Shown piece by piece: positions 8,121-16,240 of a stretch of DNA of 33,149 nt. Positions within the stretch are counted from its first letter, which is position 1. Every line of letters starts with the position of its first letter. The position numbers were made by a program, and so were the translations under genes. The stretch is from an uncultured Lachnospiraceae bacterium (GTDB lineage: Bacteria > Bacillota_A > Clostridia > Lachnospirales > Lachnospiraceae), in contig CAJTOU010000035.1 of assembly GCA_910577835.1 (NCBI GenBank), forward strand, positions 1-33,149. The letters run 5' to 3'. A model generated the notes under the pieces. That model did not search any database and was not told the origin of the DNA. It saw only the letters and a list, made by a program, of their open reading frames with translations.

Positions 8121-8206
8121 TAACCGGTTATATCATTGTAACGCATATCTGCCTTTGTTATAATGTGTGATATCATTTATGCTGGCTGCATAAAATTGCA
8201 GCCGGC
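8121..8206 (+). promoter_or_regulatory. Promoter, operator-like palindrome and 5' leader hairpin of the GH88 gene
   Basis: TTGTAA (8136-8141), 17 bases, TATAAT (8159-8164) is a good sigma-A promoter. TAACCGGTTA (8121-8130), a perfect 10-base palindrome with the AACCGGTT core typical of LacI-family operators, lies just upstream. Inside the transcript, GCTGGCTGCA (8181-8190) pairs with TGCAGCCGGC (8197-8206) around six bases. This gives a 10-bp stem that ends about 20 bases before the ribosome binding site. There is no U-run after it. Confidence 0.65.
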
Positions 8207-8235
8207 TGAAAACACTTTATTTTATGGAGGGATAT

Positions 8236-9357
8236 ATGAACGATACATTGTGGGCAAACGAAATTGCAAAAAAAATAAAATCAAAAATGGAGAAGGTTGC
8301 CGTGAGAAGCCGTGGAATTCTGCCTTACACCACAGAAAACGGGCGTTTTGACGACTGGACAGAAAAAAATATCTGCTGGTGGACAAACGGATTCTGGGGT
8401 GGAATGATGTGGCAGCTTTATCATGCCACAGGTCTTTCTTTCTATAAGGAAATTGCGATTGAAAATGAGGAAAAACTGGACAAAAATCTGATGATATTTC
8501 AGGGCATAGACCATGATAACGGTTTTAAATGGCTCCCTACCGCAGTAGCACATTATCGGACAGATAAAAATGAAACTTCAAAAAACAGAGGGCTTCTTGC
8601 TGCTGAATTTCTTGCAGGCCGCTTTAATCCTGCGGGTTCCTATATTCGCGCATGGAATGATTCGGGGGACGGAAACACTGCCGGATGGGCAATTATTGAC
8701 TGTATGATGAATCTTCCGCTGCTGTACTGGGCTTCAAAGGAAATTAACGACCCTCGCTTTGCCCATATTGCACGTGCTCATGCGGATACTGCCACCGAAT
8801 ATTTTGTGCGGGAAGATGGCTCTGTCAATCATATTGTAGAATTTAATCCTCAGACCGGTGAATTTGTAAAAACTTATGGCGGACAGGGGTATGCAAAAGG
8901 TTCTACATGGAGCAGAGGGCAGTCTTGGGCGTTATACGGGTTTACTCTCTCTTATCTTCATACAAAGGAAGAGCGTTATCTTGAAACCGCAAAAAAGGTG
9001 GCTGATTATTATGTTTCACATATTCCGGAAAACGGTCTGATTCCGGTAGATTTCCGCCAGCCTGCGGACTGTACTTTGGAGGATTCTACCTCCGCGGCTA
9101 TCGCTGCCTGTGGACTTTTGGAATTGGAAAAGCTCTGTGATAATACATTGAAAGAAACTTATCATACTGCTGCCATGAAACTTCTTCATGCTCTGGCAGA
9201 ACATCGGTTTAATACAGATGAAAACATAGATTTTATGATTGATAAATGTACCGGTGCATTTCATGATGAAAAGCATGAGTTTTCTATTATTTATGGAGAT
9301 TATTATTTTATGGAAGCGATTTTTAAATTAACAGGTGAAGAATTATTTATCTGGTAA
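8236..9357 (+). CDS. Unsaturated glucuronyl hydrolase, GH88 family
   Basis: This 373-residue (alpha/alpha)6-barrel enzyme of glycoside hydrolase family 88 removes the 4,5-unsaturated uronic acid that polysaccharide lyases leave at the non-reducing end of oligosaccharides. The two catalytic acids known from Bacillus UGL correspond to Asp94 in GIDHDNGF and Asp155 in WAIIDCMMN. Both are present. I start at the second ATG because GGAGGG lies four bases before it; the ATG four codons earlier overlaps that site. No signal peptide is visible, so it acts in the cytoplasm on imported oligosaccharides. Its product rearranges to the KduI substrate, linking it to the divergent kdu genes. The close relative GH105 is an alternative, but the motifs fit GH88 better. 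Confidence 0.9.
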   Translation: MNDTLWANEIAKKIKSKMEKVAVRSRGILPYTTENGRFDDWTEKNICWWTNGFWGGMMWQLYHATGLSFYKEIAIENEEKLDKNLMIFQGIDHDNGFKWLPTAVAHYRTDKNETSKNRGLLAAEFLAGRFNPAGSYIRAWNDSGDGNTAGWAIIDCMMNLPLLYWASKEINDPRFAHIARAHADTATEYFVREDGSVNHIVEFNPQTGEFVKTYGGQGYAKGSTWSRGQSWALYGFTLSYLHTKEERYLETAKKVADYYVSHIPENGLIPVDFRQPADCTLEDSTSAAIAACGLLELEKLCDNTLKETYHTAAMKLLHALAEHRFNTDENIDFMIDKCTGAFHDEKHEFSIIYGDYYFMEAIFKLTGEELFIW

Positions 9358-9368
9358 AATTGAAAACA

Positions 9369-9436
9369 GCCGTGTATAACGGCGGTATTACAGGAAATAC
9401 AGAGTAATTTCCTATGAAATAAAATATTTATTTTAT
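9369..9436 (+). promoter_or_regulatory. Three consecutive hairpins in the GH88-DUF2264 spacer
   Basis: The 100-base spacer is almost entirely foldable. GCCGT/ACGGC is at 9369-9383, GGAAAT/ATTTCC at 9393-9412, and ATAAAATA/TATTTTAT around TT at 9419-9436. None is followed by a terminator-type U-run. They may stabilise or process the mRNA between the two cistrons. Confidence 0.4.
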
Positions 9437-9459
9437 ATGAAAAAAGGATGGAAAATAAA

Positions 9460-11544
9460 GTGAAATTTGAACCTGAAAATACAGATTACAATTTAAGTCC
9501 CTATACAGGGCTGACAAGAGAGAGCTGGATAGAAGCAGGAAAATATCTTTTGACCGGCATATTCAGCCATATAAGTTCTAAAGATTCCCCTGTTGTCATG
9601 CCCCGAATTGAAACGGAAGTTACCTATCCTCACAAAAATGCTGTGGGAAAGCAGCGAAAGCTTGAGGAAATGGCTCAGATGTTTGAAGGTCTGGCACGCT
9701 CATTTTTTATCGCTGCGCCGTTGATTCATATAGAACCTGACATGGAAATCTGCGGATATTCTGTCAAAGATTATTATCGCAATCAGGTGCTTTTCGCCTG
9801 CACAAAAGGACATCCGAATTTTGTCGGCTGTTATGAGGATTTACAGGAACTTACAGATTTTGCAGACCCGTTTCGTGCGTTTCAGCAGACAGTAGAAACC
9901 TGTGCACTTGTGATTTGTCTTGATAACTGCAGGGAGGAAATCTGGGAAACTTATACAAAAGAAGAAAAAGAGATTGTTGCAAAATTTTTATTAAGCTATG
10001 CACATACAAATACAGTTCCACAGAACTGGCGTCTTTTTAATATGCTAGATATGGCATTCTTACATAAAGAGGGCTATGAAATTGATGCTGATGTTATGCG
10101 GGAACATGCGCAGGCGATTTTAAATTTTTATGCGGGAGACGGATGGTATCGCGACGGACACTCCTTTGATTATTATTCATGCTGGGCGTTTAATGTTTAT
10201 GCGCCGATTTGGAACGAATGGTATGGATATGAACATGAGCCTTATATTGCTGCTCTGTTTGAAGAACATTCCAATAAATTAATGGAAAGTTATGGAGACT
10301 TTTTTGACAGAGACGGTTATACCAATATGTGGGGACGCAGCAATGTATACCGCAATGCTGCCACCAGCGCGTTTGAGGGAAATTTAATACTGAAAAATTC
10401 TTCCGCGAATCCGGGACTGGCAAGAAGGATTGCTTCCGGTTCGCTTATGCAGTTTTTTGGAAGAGAGGATTTTCTTGAAAATGGAATTCCTGCCATGGGA
10501 TTTTACGGACAGTTTACGCCCCTTGTACAGGGATATTCCTGTACAGAATCGGTATTCTGGCTTGGAAAGGCATTTTTATGTCTGCATCTTCCGGCGGAGC
10601 ATCCATTTTGGACAGAAAAAGAAAATAATGGAAGCTGGGAGAAACTTTCTGAACGCGAGGTGAAGGAAACTGTATTAAACGGTCCTGCGCTTTGCTTTAC
10701 AAATCATAATGCAAATGGAGAAACAATTCTGCGTACCGGAAAAGTAGTCAAAAACTGTGGAGACGAGCATGGTATGTGGAATTATTCCAAGTTAAGTTAT
10801 AACAGCAAATATCCGTGGGAATCCGCACCCTCATATCCGTGGGAATCCGCACCCTCAAAAAAAATAGAATCCATGCAATATGTTTTACAGGACAGCACTT
10901 CAGGAAATATTGAAAAATGTAATATTACTCTGTGGCATGGCAGGAAAGACGGGGTTTTATACCGCAGACAGTTTTTTAATTATGAGCTGACAAAGGAAAC
11001 CATGTGGATGCAGGCACTTAATCTGGCAGATTTTCCAGTGGAACACGGCATATTTCGTGTAGATAAACTGAGGCTTTATCGCAGTCCGGTTACACTTACA
11101 CTGGGCGCATATGGATTTCCTGATAATGGAACGGAAATTATAAAAGAAGAAAGCAGCGATGGACGCGCAAAAGCTATCACTTTAATGGGACATGACTTTA
11201 CCGGACAGGAAAAGCAGCTTGCCATGACGATTTATGACGGGTGGGATGATATCGATGTTATTTTCAGCAAAGGAACAAATCCTGATTCCAAAGAGTCTGT
11301 GATTGTATATGGAAAAACAGCGAGACATAAACAGTATGGATATGAACCGTTTCTATTGATTTCACAAATAATTACAAAAGAGAGTCTGGAAGATTTTACA
11401 GATGATGAACTGTTTCCGGTTTCAGAAATTATTTATACAGACAAGGAAAAGAAAGGCGGATATGGACCGATTGAAATTATCATGAAAAATGGAGAAAAGA
11501 AAATAGTTGTATTTGAAGGAATGGAAGGAAATCTGCAGTTATAA
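9460..11544 (+). CDS. DUF2264 family protein, probable uronide-active glycosidase
   Basis: This is a large (694-residue) cytoplasmic protein of the DUF2264 family (LSPYTGLTRESW near the N-terminus, then helical repeats with LARSFF, WYRDGHSFDYYSCWAF and GRSNVYRN). These proteins have an alpha/alpha-barrel look and occur beside GH88/GH105 and kdu genes. My recollection, unverified, is that some have been shown to be glycoside hydrolases. I prefer the GTG at 9460 because AAAGGATGG lies about eight bases upstream, while the ATG at 9448 directly abuts that site and leaves no spacing. An in-frame perfect 24-base duplication adds a second YPWESAPS at 10810-10857. It follows the GH88 gene in the same direction, so co-transcription is likely. 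The exact reaction cannot be read from sequence. Confidence 0.8.
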   Translation: MKFEPENTDYNLSPYTGLTRESWIEAGKYLLTGIFSHISSKDSPVVMPRIETEVTYPHKNAVGKQRKLEEMAQMFEGLARSFFIAAPLIHIEPDMEICGYSVKDYYRNQVLFACTKGHPNFVGCYEDLQELTDFADPFRAFQQTVETCALVICLDNCREEIWETYTKEEKEIVAKFLLSYAHTNTVPQNWRLFNMLDMAFLHKEGYEIDADVMREHAQAILNFYAGDGWYRDGHSFDYYSCWAFNVYAPIWNEWYGYEHEPYIAALFEEHSNKLMESYGDFFDRDGYTNMWGRSNVYRNAATSAFEGNLILKNSSANPGLARRIASGSLMQFFGREDFLENGIPAMGFYGQFTPLVQGYSCTESVFWLGKAFLCLHLPAEHPFWTEKENNGSWEKLSEREVKETVLNGPALCFTNHNANGETILRTGKVVKNCGDEHGMWNYSKLSYNSKYPWESAPSYPWESAPSKKIESMQYVLQDSTSGNIEKCNITLWHGRKDGVLYRRQFFNYELTKETMWMQALNLADFPVEHGIFRVDKLRLYRSPVTLTLGAYGFPDNGTEIIKEESSDGRAKAITLMGHDFTGQEKQLAMTIYDGWDDIDVIFSKGTNPDSKESVIVYGKTARHKQYGYEPFLLISQIITKESLEDFTDDELFPVSEIIYTDKEKKGGYGPIEIIMKNGEKKIVVFEGMEGNLQL
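10810..10857 (+). repeat. Perfect 24-bp tandem duplication inside the DUF2264 gene
   Basis: The 24-base unit starting TATCCGTGGGAATCC is present twice without change (10810-10833 and 10834-10857). It keeps frame and gives YPWESAPS twice. Identity at every silent position shows a very recent duplication. Confidence 0.97.
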
Positions 11545-11624
11545 ATTTTTAAACAATACAACTATAAGCCTTTATCATCAATAACAAGGAAAATAGAAAA
11601 GAAAATAGAAAAAATCTATTGTAA

Positions 11625-11664
11625 TTTCTCTCTATTATGTTTCATGTAACATAATAGAGAGAAA
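11625..11664. repeat. Perfect 17-bp stem hairpin
   Basis: TTTCTCTCTATTATGTT (11625-11641) is exactly reverse-complementary to AACATAATAGAGAGAAA (11648-11664), with a six-base loop TCATGT. Neither strand has an immediate U-run. It lies 80 bases after the DUF2264 stop and could act as an mRNA 3' end stabiliser, a small-RNA fold or a leftover of a miniature element. Confidence 0.7.
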
Positions 11665-11791
11665 ACAAAAAAGTGGCTACTCTCAACAATTAGTTAATCT
11701 ATTACCGCTAAAAGTGCCAAACCATTACTATCTTCAGAAGGTGAAGCCACCTATGACTTTATATCAGATACAATTTGATAAAACTTCTATT

Positions 11792-11841
11792 ACAAAAAAA
11801 TAAACTGTTACAGATTTCTCCATAACAGCCTGTCTTTTTTT
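11792..11841. terminator. Bidirectional terminator between cfa and the DUF2264 side
   Basis: CTGTTA (11805-11810) pairs with TAACAG (11823-11828). On the minus strand the stem is followed by TTTATTTTTTTG, serving cfa; on the plus strand a run of T occurs about seven bases later. The stem is short, so confidence is moderate. Confidence 0.55.
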
Positions 11842-11847
11842 CAATCT

Positions 11848-13017
11848 TTATGAATACCACCTTACCATCGGCAGCTCATTATTCACCCCGTTTGTAAATA
11901 ATATCTGATGCAAATCAACCACCCCATTCATAAACACCGCCGCGCAGGCGCATAAATACAATTCCCACATTCTCGCAAATTCCCTGTCAAACATCGCTTC
12001 CACTTCCTCTCGATGTGCCTGAAAATTCTGGTTCCAGCACAGCAGAGTTTTATTATAATGTCTGCGAAGGCTCTCGACATCTATTGTATAAAACTGAAAG
12101 TCTCCCGCAATATTTATAATCTCTCTGAGACTTGGAATCACTCCGCCCGGAAAAATATATTTCTTTATCCATGCATCCCCCGGATTTTCTGAAAGCGCAC
12201 TGATATAATGCAGAAGAAAAACTCCGCCCGGCTTTAAACTGTTTTTTACACAGGATAAAAATAATTTATAATTTTCACGTCCCACATGTTCTATCATTCC
12301 AACACTCACTACCCTGTCAAATTTCATATTCAGTAAATTTAAATCCCGATAGTCCATAAGTTCCACAGTTAAATACTCCTCTAAATGTTCCTCTCTGATT
12401 CGTTCCTCAAATTTCTTTTTCTGCTCCATGCTTAAAGTAATTCCAACGCCATGTATCCGATATTTTTTTGCCGCCTCTATTAATAGGAACCCCCATCCAC
12501 AGCCTATATCACACAATGACATCCCTTCTTTCAAATACAGCTTTTCCAGAATACGGTCTGTTTTATTACACTGAGCCTGATAAAGACTGTCAGTTTCAGA
12601 TTGAAAATATCCACAGGAATAACTCATTGTTTCATCAAGCCACAGTTTATAAAAATCATTTCCAATATCATAATGAGAAGATACTTCTTTTTTCTGATTT
12701 CGTTTGGAATTTGAAGTGAAAATTAATTTTTTTAAAGCTTTTTTATCTGTCGAAAATCCGCTGATTTGTCCCATAAAACGATACAGCGCATCATACAAAT
12801 CACCCTCTATTTCAATATCGCCGTGCATATAAGCCTCTCCCAGCGCAATAGAAGTGCTTGCCATTAATTCGCTTACATTTGGAACCTTGTGAAACACAAC
12901 AGTAAATTCCGGCGTTCCGTTTCCAGCGACATAGCTTTCTCCGTTAATTACCATCTGAAATGGAAATGCATCAAATTTCTTCATAAAACCTACAAATTCT
13001 TTTTCTACTAAATTCAT
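11848..13017 (-). CDS. cfa: Cyclopropane-fatty-acyl-phospholipid synthase family methyltransferase
   Basis: This 389-residue protein of the CFA synthase family uses AdoMet to add a methylene bridge to unsaturated acyl chains of membrane phospholipids. An N-terminal lipid-binding region (about 1-110) is followed by the methyltransferase core. The AdoMet motif CDIGCGWGFL and the family motif SVGMIEHVGRENY are intact, and the length matches typical CFA synthases (about 380-400). I start at the ATG at 13017, which has GAAAGGAAG upstream; a TTG ten codons earlier lacks a site. It lies 163 bases behind the histidine kinase gene in the same direction. A weak hairpin between them may separate transcripts. 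A membrane-modifying enzyme next to a peptide-resistance locus is suggestive but unproven. Confidence 0.88.
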   Translation of the reverse strand: MNLVEKEFVGFMKKFDAFPFQMVINGESYVAGNGTPEFTVVFHKVPNVSELMASTSIALGEAYMHGDIEIEGDLYDALYRFMGQISGFSTDKKALKKLIFTSNSKRNQKKEVSSHYDIGNDFYKLWLDETMSYSCGYFQSETDSLYQAQCNKTDRILEKLYLKEGMSLCDIGCGWGFLLIEAAKKYRIHGVGITLSMEQKKKFEERIREEHLEEYLTVELMDYRDLNLLNMKFDRVVSVGMIEHVGRENYKLFLSCVKNSLKPGGVFLLHYISALSENPGDAWIKKYIFPGGVIPSLREIINIAGDFQFYTIDVESLRRHYNKTLLCWNQNFQAHREEVEAMFDREFARMWELYLCACAAVFMNGVVDLHQILFTNGVNNELPMVRWYS

Positions 13018-13180
13018 TTTTTTATCTTCCTTTCTATCCAAAAACAAAGGGATTTTGGCAGCAAAAACCTTATCTAAATCATTTCCAAAAGAAAAGAAGT
13101 TATACGAAAAAGCGCGAAGTAGTCTAAAAACACAGAACCGATGAATTTATGAAAAATCCCGTGGCTTATCAATTCTGTTT

Positions 13181-14572
13181 TTATTCCTGTATTGGCAATA
13201 TAAGCTTAACAGAGAAACCACCATACGAACTGTGCCCGATATTGACTGTACCACCATGTGCCGCCATAATCTGTTTCACAATAAGCAGCCCTAAGCCGTG
13301 ACGTTGTTCCAGTGTATTTTCATCACAGACCATATAATGTGGAGAATGATTAAGTTTTTCAACCTGTTCCTCTGTAACTCCTATACCATCATCATCAACA
13401 ACTATTATACAGTTACTTTCCTCAACCATAACACCAATAAAAATATGGCATCCCCGTTCGTTATGATTAATACAGTTTTGGACAAGATTACTTACTGCCC
13501 GTTTCATCAGGTCTTTGTCAATACTGGCAGGACAAACAGTAAGCGCTTCATCCGTTTTCCATTCAATCGGATGTCTGTCATCAATATCCATATTGATGAA
13601 ATCAACCACTACTTGACGGATAACAGCAATCAGATTTTGTTTTGTGGGACTTACTGGCTGCATATTATATTCCAATTTTGATGCCAGATTAAGGTCATTG
13701 ATTAAATTTCTCATTCGTTCGCTTTGTTTTACAATAACCGCGGCTTTTTTACAGACATCCTCCGGTAAACGCCTATCATTTTCCAATTGCCCTGCATAGC
13801 CCATTACCATTGACAGAGGTGTGCGTATGTCATGTGATACCCCTGCAATCCAGTTTGCTCTTGCAGTTTCTTTTTTACGAAGCTGTCTGTTTTGAGACTG
13901 CAAGATTTCTGAAGTCTTGTTAATACTTACTGCAAGTTCGGACAACAATCCTTTTTCTTTTATAGAAACTGCTTCTTTTGTAGGCAAAGACTGTATTCCG
14001 CTGACAATCGGTTTAACAGATTTTAACAGCTTGGAGTTGGCAATCACATAGATAATAAAAATCAATGCAATATTGATTGCCAAAACAGAAAGAACAGTTT
14101 TAAGCAGGTTCGCAATTAGGTTGTAATCCCAACTCGGCCACATATGTTTCCAAAAGCTGTCTCTGGGATATCCCAATACAACCAGTCCATTTTCCGCCTC
14201 GCCTGTAAATGTCGGATACCCGTCTATATAACCGCGGGTCAGGCTTGCAATATCTGAAACAGAATACGACACAGGTACAGTTTCAGGCAGATTTTCTGTC
14301 TTCCATACAACCTGCTTTGTTTCATTATCAATAAATACTGCCCATGCATTCGAATTTTCTAATTTAAGTGCTGTATCTTCAGACAAAACATATTGATTAT
14401 TATTTTGAGACAGATTATCAGCAACTTCCTCAGCGGTCATCCAAGGATAACTATTTGGTATTTGACTTATTGTATATATGACTAACAGTGCAAAGTTCAA
14501 AATAATAAGCAAAACGGAAGACAAAAGCATAATACTTATGAAACGCCGTATCAATCTGGGAATACTTTTCAT
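13181..14572 (-). CDS. Sensor histidine kinase of a peptide-resistance two-component system
   Basis: This 463-residue membrane kinase has one transmembrane helix at about 10-35, an extracytoplasmic region of about 115 residues (38-150), a second helix at about 155-178, a HAMP-like linker, and a HisKA domain with the phospho-acceptor His247 in GVSHDIRTPLS. The ATPase domain carries the N box QNCINH, DDDGIGV and GLGLLIVKQI. The overall plan resembles BraS/CprK-class kinases that control lantibiotic-resistance ABC transporters, though its sensor loop is large. I start at the ATG at 14572: GGAGGGCAGG precedes it, and it lies only one base after the regulator's stop codon. The ABC operon diverges from the pair. 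The ligand, presumably an antimicrobial peptide, is inferred. Confidence 0.88.
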   Translation of the reverse strand: MKSIPRLIRRFISIMLLSSVLLIILNFALLVIYTISQIPNSYPWMTAEEVADNLSQNNNQYVLSEDTALKLENSNAWAVFIDNETKQVVWKTENLPETVPVSYSVSDIASLTRGYIDGYPTFTGEAENGLVVLGYPRDSFWKHMWPSWDYNLIANLLKTVLSVLAINIALIFIIYVIANSKLLKSVKPIVSGIQSLPTKEAVSIKEKGLLSELAVSINKTSEILQSQNRQLRKKETARANWIAGVSHDIRTPLSMVMGYAGQLENDRRLPEDVCKKAAVIVKQSERMRNLINDLNLASKLEYNMQPVSPTKQNLIAVIRQVVVDFINMDIDDRHPIEWKTDEALTVCPASIDKDLMKRAVSNLVQNCINHNERGCHIFIGVMVEESNCIIVVDDDGIGVTEEQVEKLNHSPHYMVCDENTLEQRHGLGLLIVKQIMAAHGGTVNIGHSSYGGFSVKLILPIQE

Positions 14573-14573
14573 A

Positions 14574-15278
14574 TTACCTGCCCTCCACGATAAGCTTATA
14601 TCCAAGCCCCTTAATCGTTATTAAAGAAACGGGCTGCGATGGATTTACTTCAATCTTTTCTCTGATACGGCGAATATGTGCCATCAGCGAATTTTCATAA
14701 CCAAACGGATTATCGCCCCAGGCAGCCTCGCACAGAGCATCAATCGTAACAATTCGTCCTGCATTCCGATATAAGGCAGCAAGAATGGCGTGTTCTTTTG
14801 CTGTAAGTGAAATATGTTTCCCATTCTTTATAACCTCTGCACGGTCAAAATCAATTTCGCTGTCCGGCAATTTTACAAGAGGGTTCTCATCTTTATAACT
14901 CCTGCGAAGAATGGCGTTAACACGAAATAACAGTTCTTTCGGTAAAAAAGGCTTTACCATATAGTCGTCCGCTCCAAGACCAAAGCCGCGAAATTTATCG
15001 TCATCCTCTCCACGTGCTGTTAAAAACAGTACAGGATAGTCAGAAGTACTTTTCAGTCGTTCCATAAGGCTGAAACCACTGCCATCAGGAAGCATGACAT
15101 CAAGAATTGCGAACTCCGGACAATAGGTTTCTGAAATAGTAATCGCTTGTGTTACCGTTTTCGCTGTCTTAATATTTTGAAATCCTTCCTCATTTAAAAT
15201 AGACACTACCATATCCAAAAGTTCCTGTTCATCATCAACAAGCAAAATGCGTTTTTGTTTTAAATAGTCAAACCTCAT
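14574..15278 (-). CDS. OmpR-family response regulator
   Basis: This 234-residue regulator has a receiver domain (residues about 9-120) with the acidic pocket DDE at 15-17 and phospho-acceptor Asp60 in AILDVMLPDGSG. The conserved Lys is in MVKPFLPKEL. A C-terminal winged helix (about 140-232) includes LTAKEHAILAALYRN and RRIREKIE. I use the ATG at 15278 because GGAGAG lies upstream; an upstream in-frame extension has none. It is the first gene of the minus-strand pair with the kinase. It probably binds the 11-base-phased direct repeats at 15394-15440 in front of the divergent ABC operon. Confidence 0.93.
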   Translation of the reverse strand: MRFDYLKQKRILLVDDEQELLDMVVSILNEEGFQNIKTAKTVTQAITISETYCPEFAILDVMLPDGSGFSLMERLKSTSDYPVLFLTARGEDDDKFRGFGLGADDYMVKPFLPKELLFRVNAILRRSYKDENPLVKLPDSEIDFDRAEVIKNGKHISLTAKEHAILAALYRNAGRIVTIDALCEAAWGDNPFGYENSLMAHIRRIREKIEVNPSQPVSLITIKGLGYKLIVEGR

Positions 15279-15393
15279 ATAAATCTCTCCTTTGCAGTTT
15301 CTATTATGGCATAATGAAGCAGTCATTAAACCATGCTCCAATGTATTTAATGACATTATAACATAAAAATATGTCTTTTTTTATTGTACAGGG

Positions 15394-15451
15394 AAATGTA
15401 AGGTAAATGTAAGGACACGCGAAGGTTGGCATAAGGTTGGAACAGTATAAT
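15394..15451 (+). promoter_or_regulatory. Direct-repeat operator and -10 box of the ABC operon
   Basis: AAATGTAAGG occurs at 15394-15403 and 15405-15414. AAGGTTGG occurs at 15422-15429 and 15433-15440. Both pairs have an 11-base period (one helical turn). TATAAT at 15446-15451 is a consensus -10, but the position expected for a -35 (about 15423-15428) is occupied by the second repeat pair, not TTGACA. This is the arrangement expected for an activator-dependent promoter bound by an OmpR-type dimer. Confidence 0.7.
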
Positions 15452-15484
15452 GTATTTACAATGATAAGAAAGGAGCAAAACATA

Positions 15485-16240
15485 ATGAACATCATTGAGA
15501 CTAAAAATTTAACAAAATCTTATGCCGATTTTACAGCAGTTTCAGATGTCAATCTGCATATTCCAAAAGGCGCTGTTTATGGGTTTCTCGGTCCGAATGG
15601 CGCTGGAAAATCCACCACAATGAAAATGTTTCTGGGACTTACCAAGCCGACAAGCGGCTCATTTACAATTAATGGAAAAATGTATCCTGAAAACAGGGTG
15701 GAAATTTTAAAAGAGGTCGGCTCGTTTATTGAAGCCCCTGCTTTTTATGGAAATCTAAGTGGTGAGGAAAATCTTGAAATTATCCGTAGAATATTAGGAC
15801 TTCCGAAATCTTCAGTAGATGAAGCTCTTGAAATTGTGGGATTGACACAGTTTAAGAATCGGCTCGCTAAAAAGTATTCTCTTGGAATGAAGCAGAGATT
15901 AGGTCTTGCAGGTGCATTAATAGGAAAACCGCTGATTTTGATTTTGGATGAACCGACAAACGGACTGGACCCTGTTGGTATCCACGAAATCAGAACGCTT
16001 ATCCGTTCATTACCCGAAAAATTTAACTGCACTGTTTTGGTATCATCACACTTGCTGTCTGAAATAGAACTGATGGCTGATACTGTCGGTATCTTGAATC
16101 ACGGGCATCTTCTGTTTGAAGGTACACTTGATGAACTAAAATTTAATGCTAATTTACTTCACTTTCCTACTGATAATCTTGAAGATACTTTCCTCGCCTT
16201 GATTGATGCTGACAATCAGAAAAGAGGTGCTGTAAAATGA
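15485..16240 (+). CDS. ABC transporter ATP-binding protein, lantibiotic-protection type
   Basis: This 251-residue ATPase has Walker A GPNGAGKSTT (36-45), the signature region YSLGMKQRLGLAGAL, Walker B LILDEPTNGLD and the switch histidine in VSSHLL. It is most like the F-type subunits of LanFEG and the CprA/BcrA group, which drive self-protection from or resistance to lantibiotics and other cationic peptides. The ATG at 15485 follows AAGAAAGGAG. It overlaps the next gene by four bases (ATGA), so it is translationally coupled to its permease partners. The repeat-containing promoter upstream puts it under the adjacent two-component system (inference). Confidence 0.92.
   Translation: MNIIETKNLTKSYADFTAVSDVNLHIPKGAVYGFLGPNGAGKSTTMKMFLGLTKPTSGSFTINGKMYPENRVEILKEVGSFIEAPAFYGNLSGEENLEIIRRILGLPKSSVDEALEIVGLTQFKNRLAKKYSLGMKQRLGLAGALIGKPLILILDEPTNGLDPVGIHEIRTLIRSLPEKFNCTVLVSSHLLSEIELMADTVGILNHGHLLFEGTLDELKFNANLLHFPTDNLEDTFLALIDADNQKRGAVK

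Larger units (their letters stand above)
11545..11847. other. Intergenic region between DUF2264 and cfa genes
   Basis: No gene is evident. It contains the perfect hairpin at 11625-11664, a bidirectional terminator near 11792-11841, and a stretch (11671-11750) bounded by GTGGCT and AGCCAC. A 16-codon frame follows (MTLYQIQFDKTSITKK, ATG at about 11753). It might be a mobile-element scar, but I recognise no transposase. Confidence 0.5.

Noticed and set aside
9448..9459. ATG at 9448 as start of the DUF2264 gene
   Set aside because: The Shine-Dalgarno-like AAAGG touches this ATG directly; the GTG at 9460 has proper spacing and the family N-terminus begins nearby. The choice is not certain.
13127..13172. 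Terminator between the histidine kinase and cfa
   Set aside because: ACAGAA/TTCTGT can pair with T-rich sequence after it, but the stem is only six bases and the loop is over 30, so I do not claim it.
15745..16032. Minus-strand frame opposite the ABC ATPase gene
   Set aside because: It is a shadow of a gene with intact Walker motifs and has no ribosome binding site.
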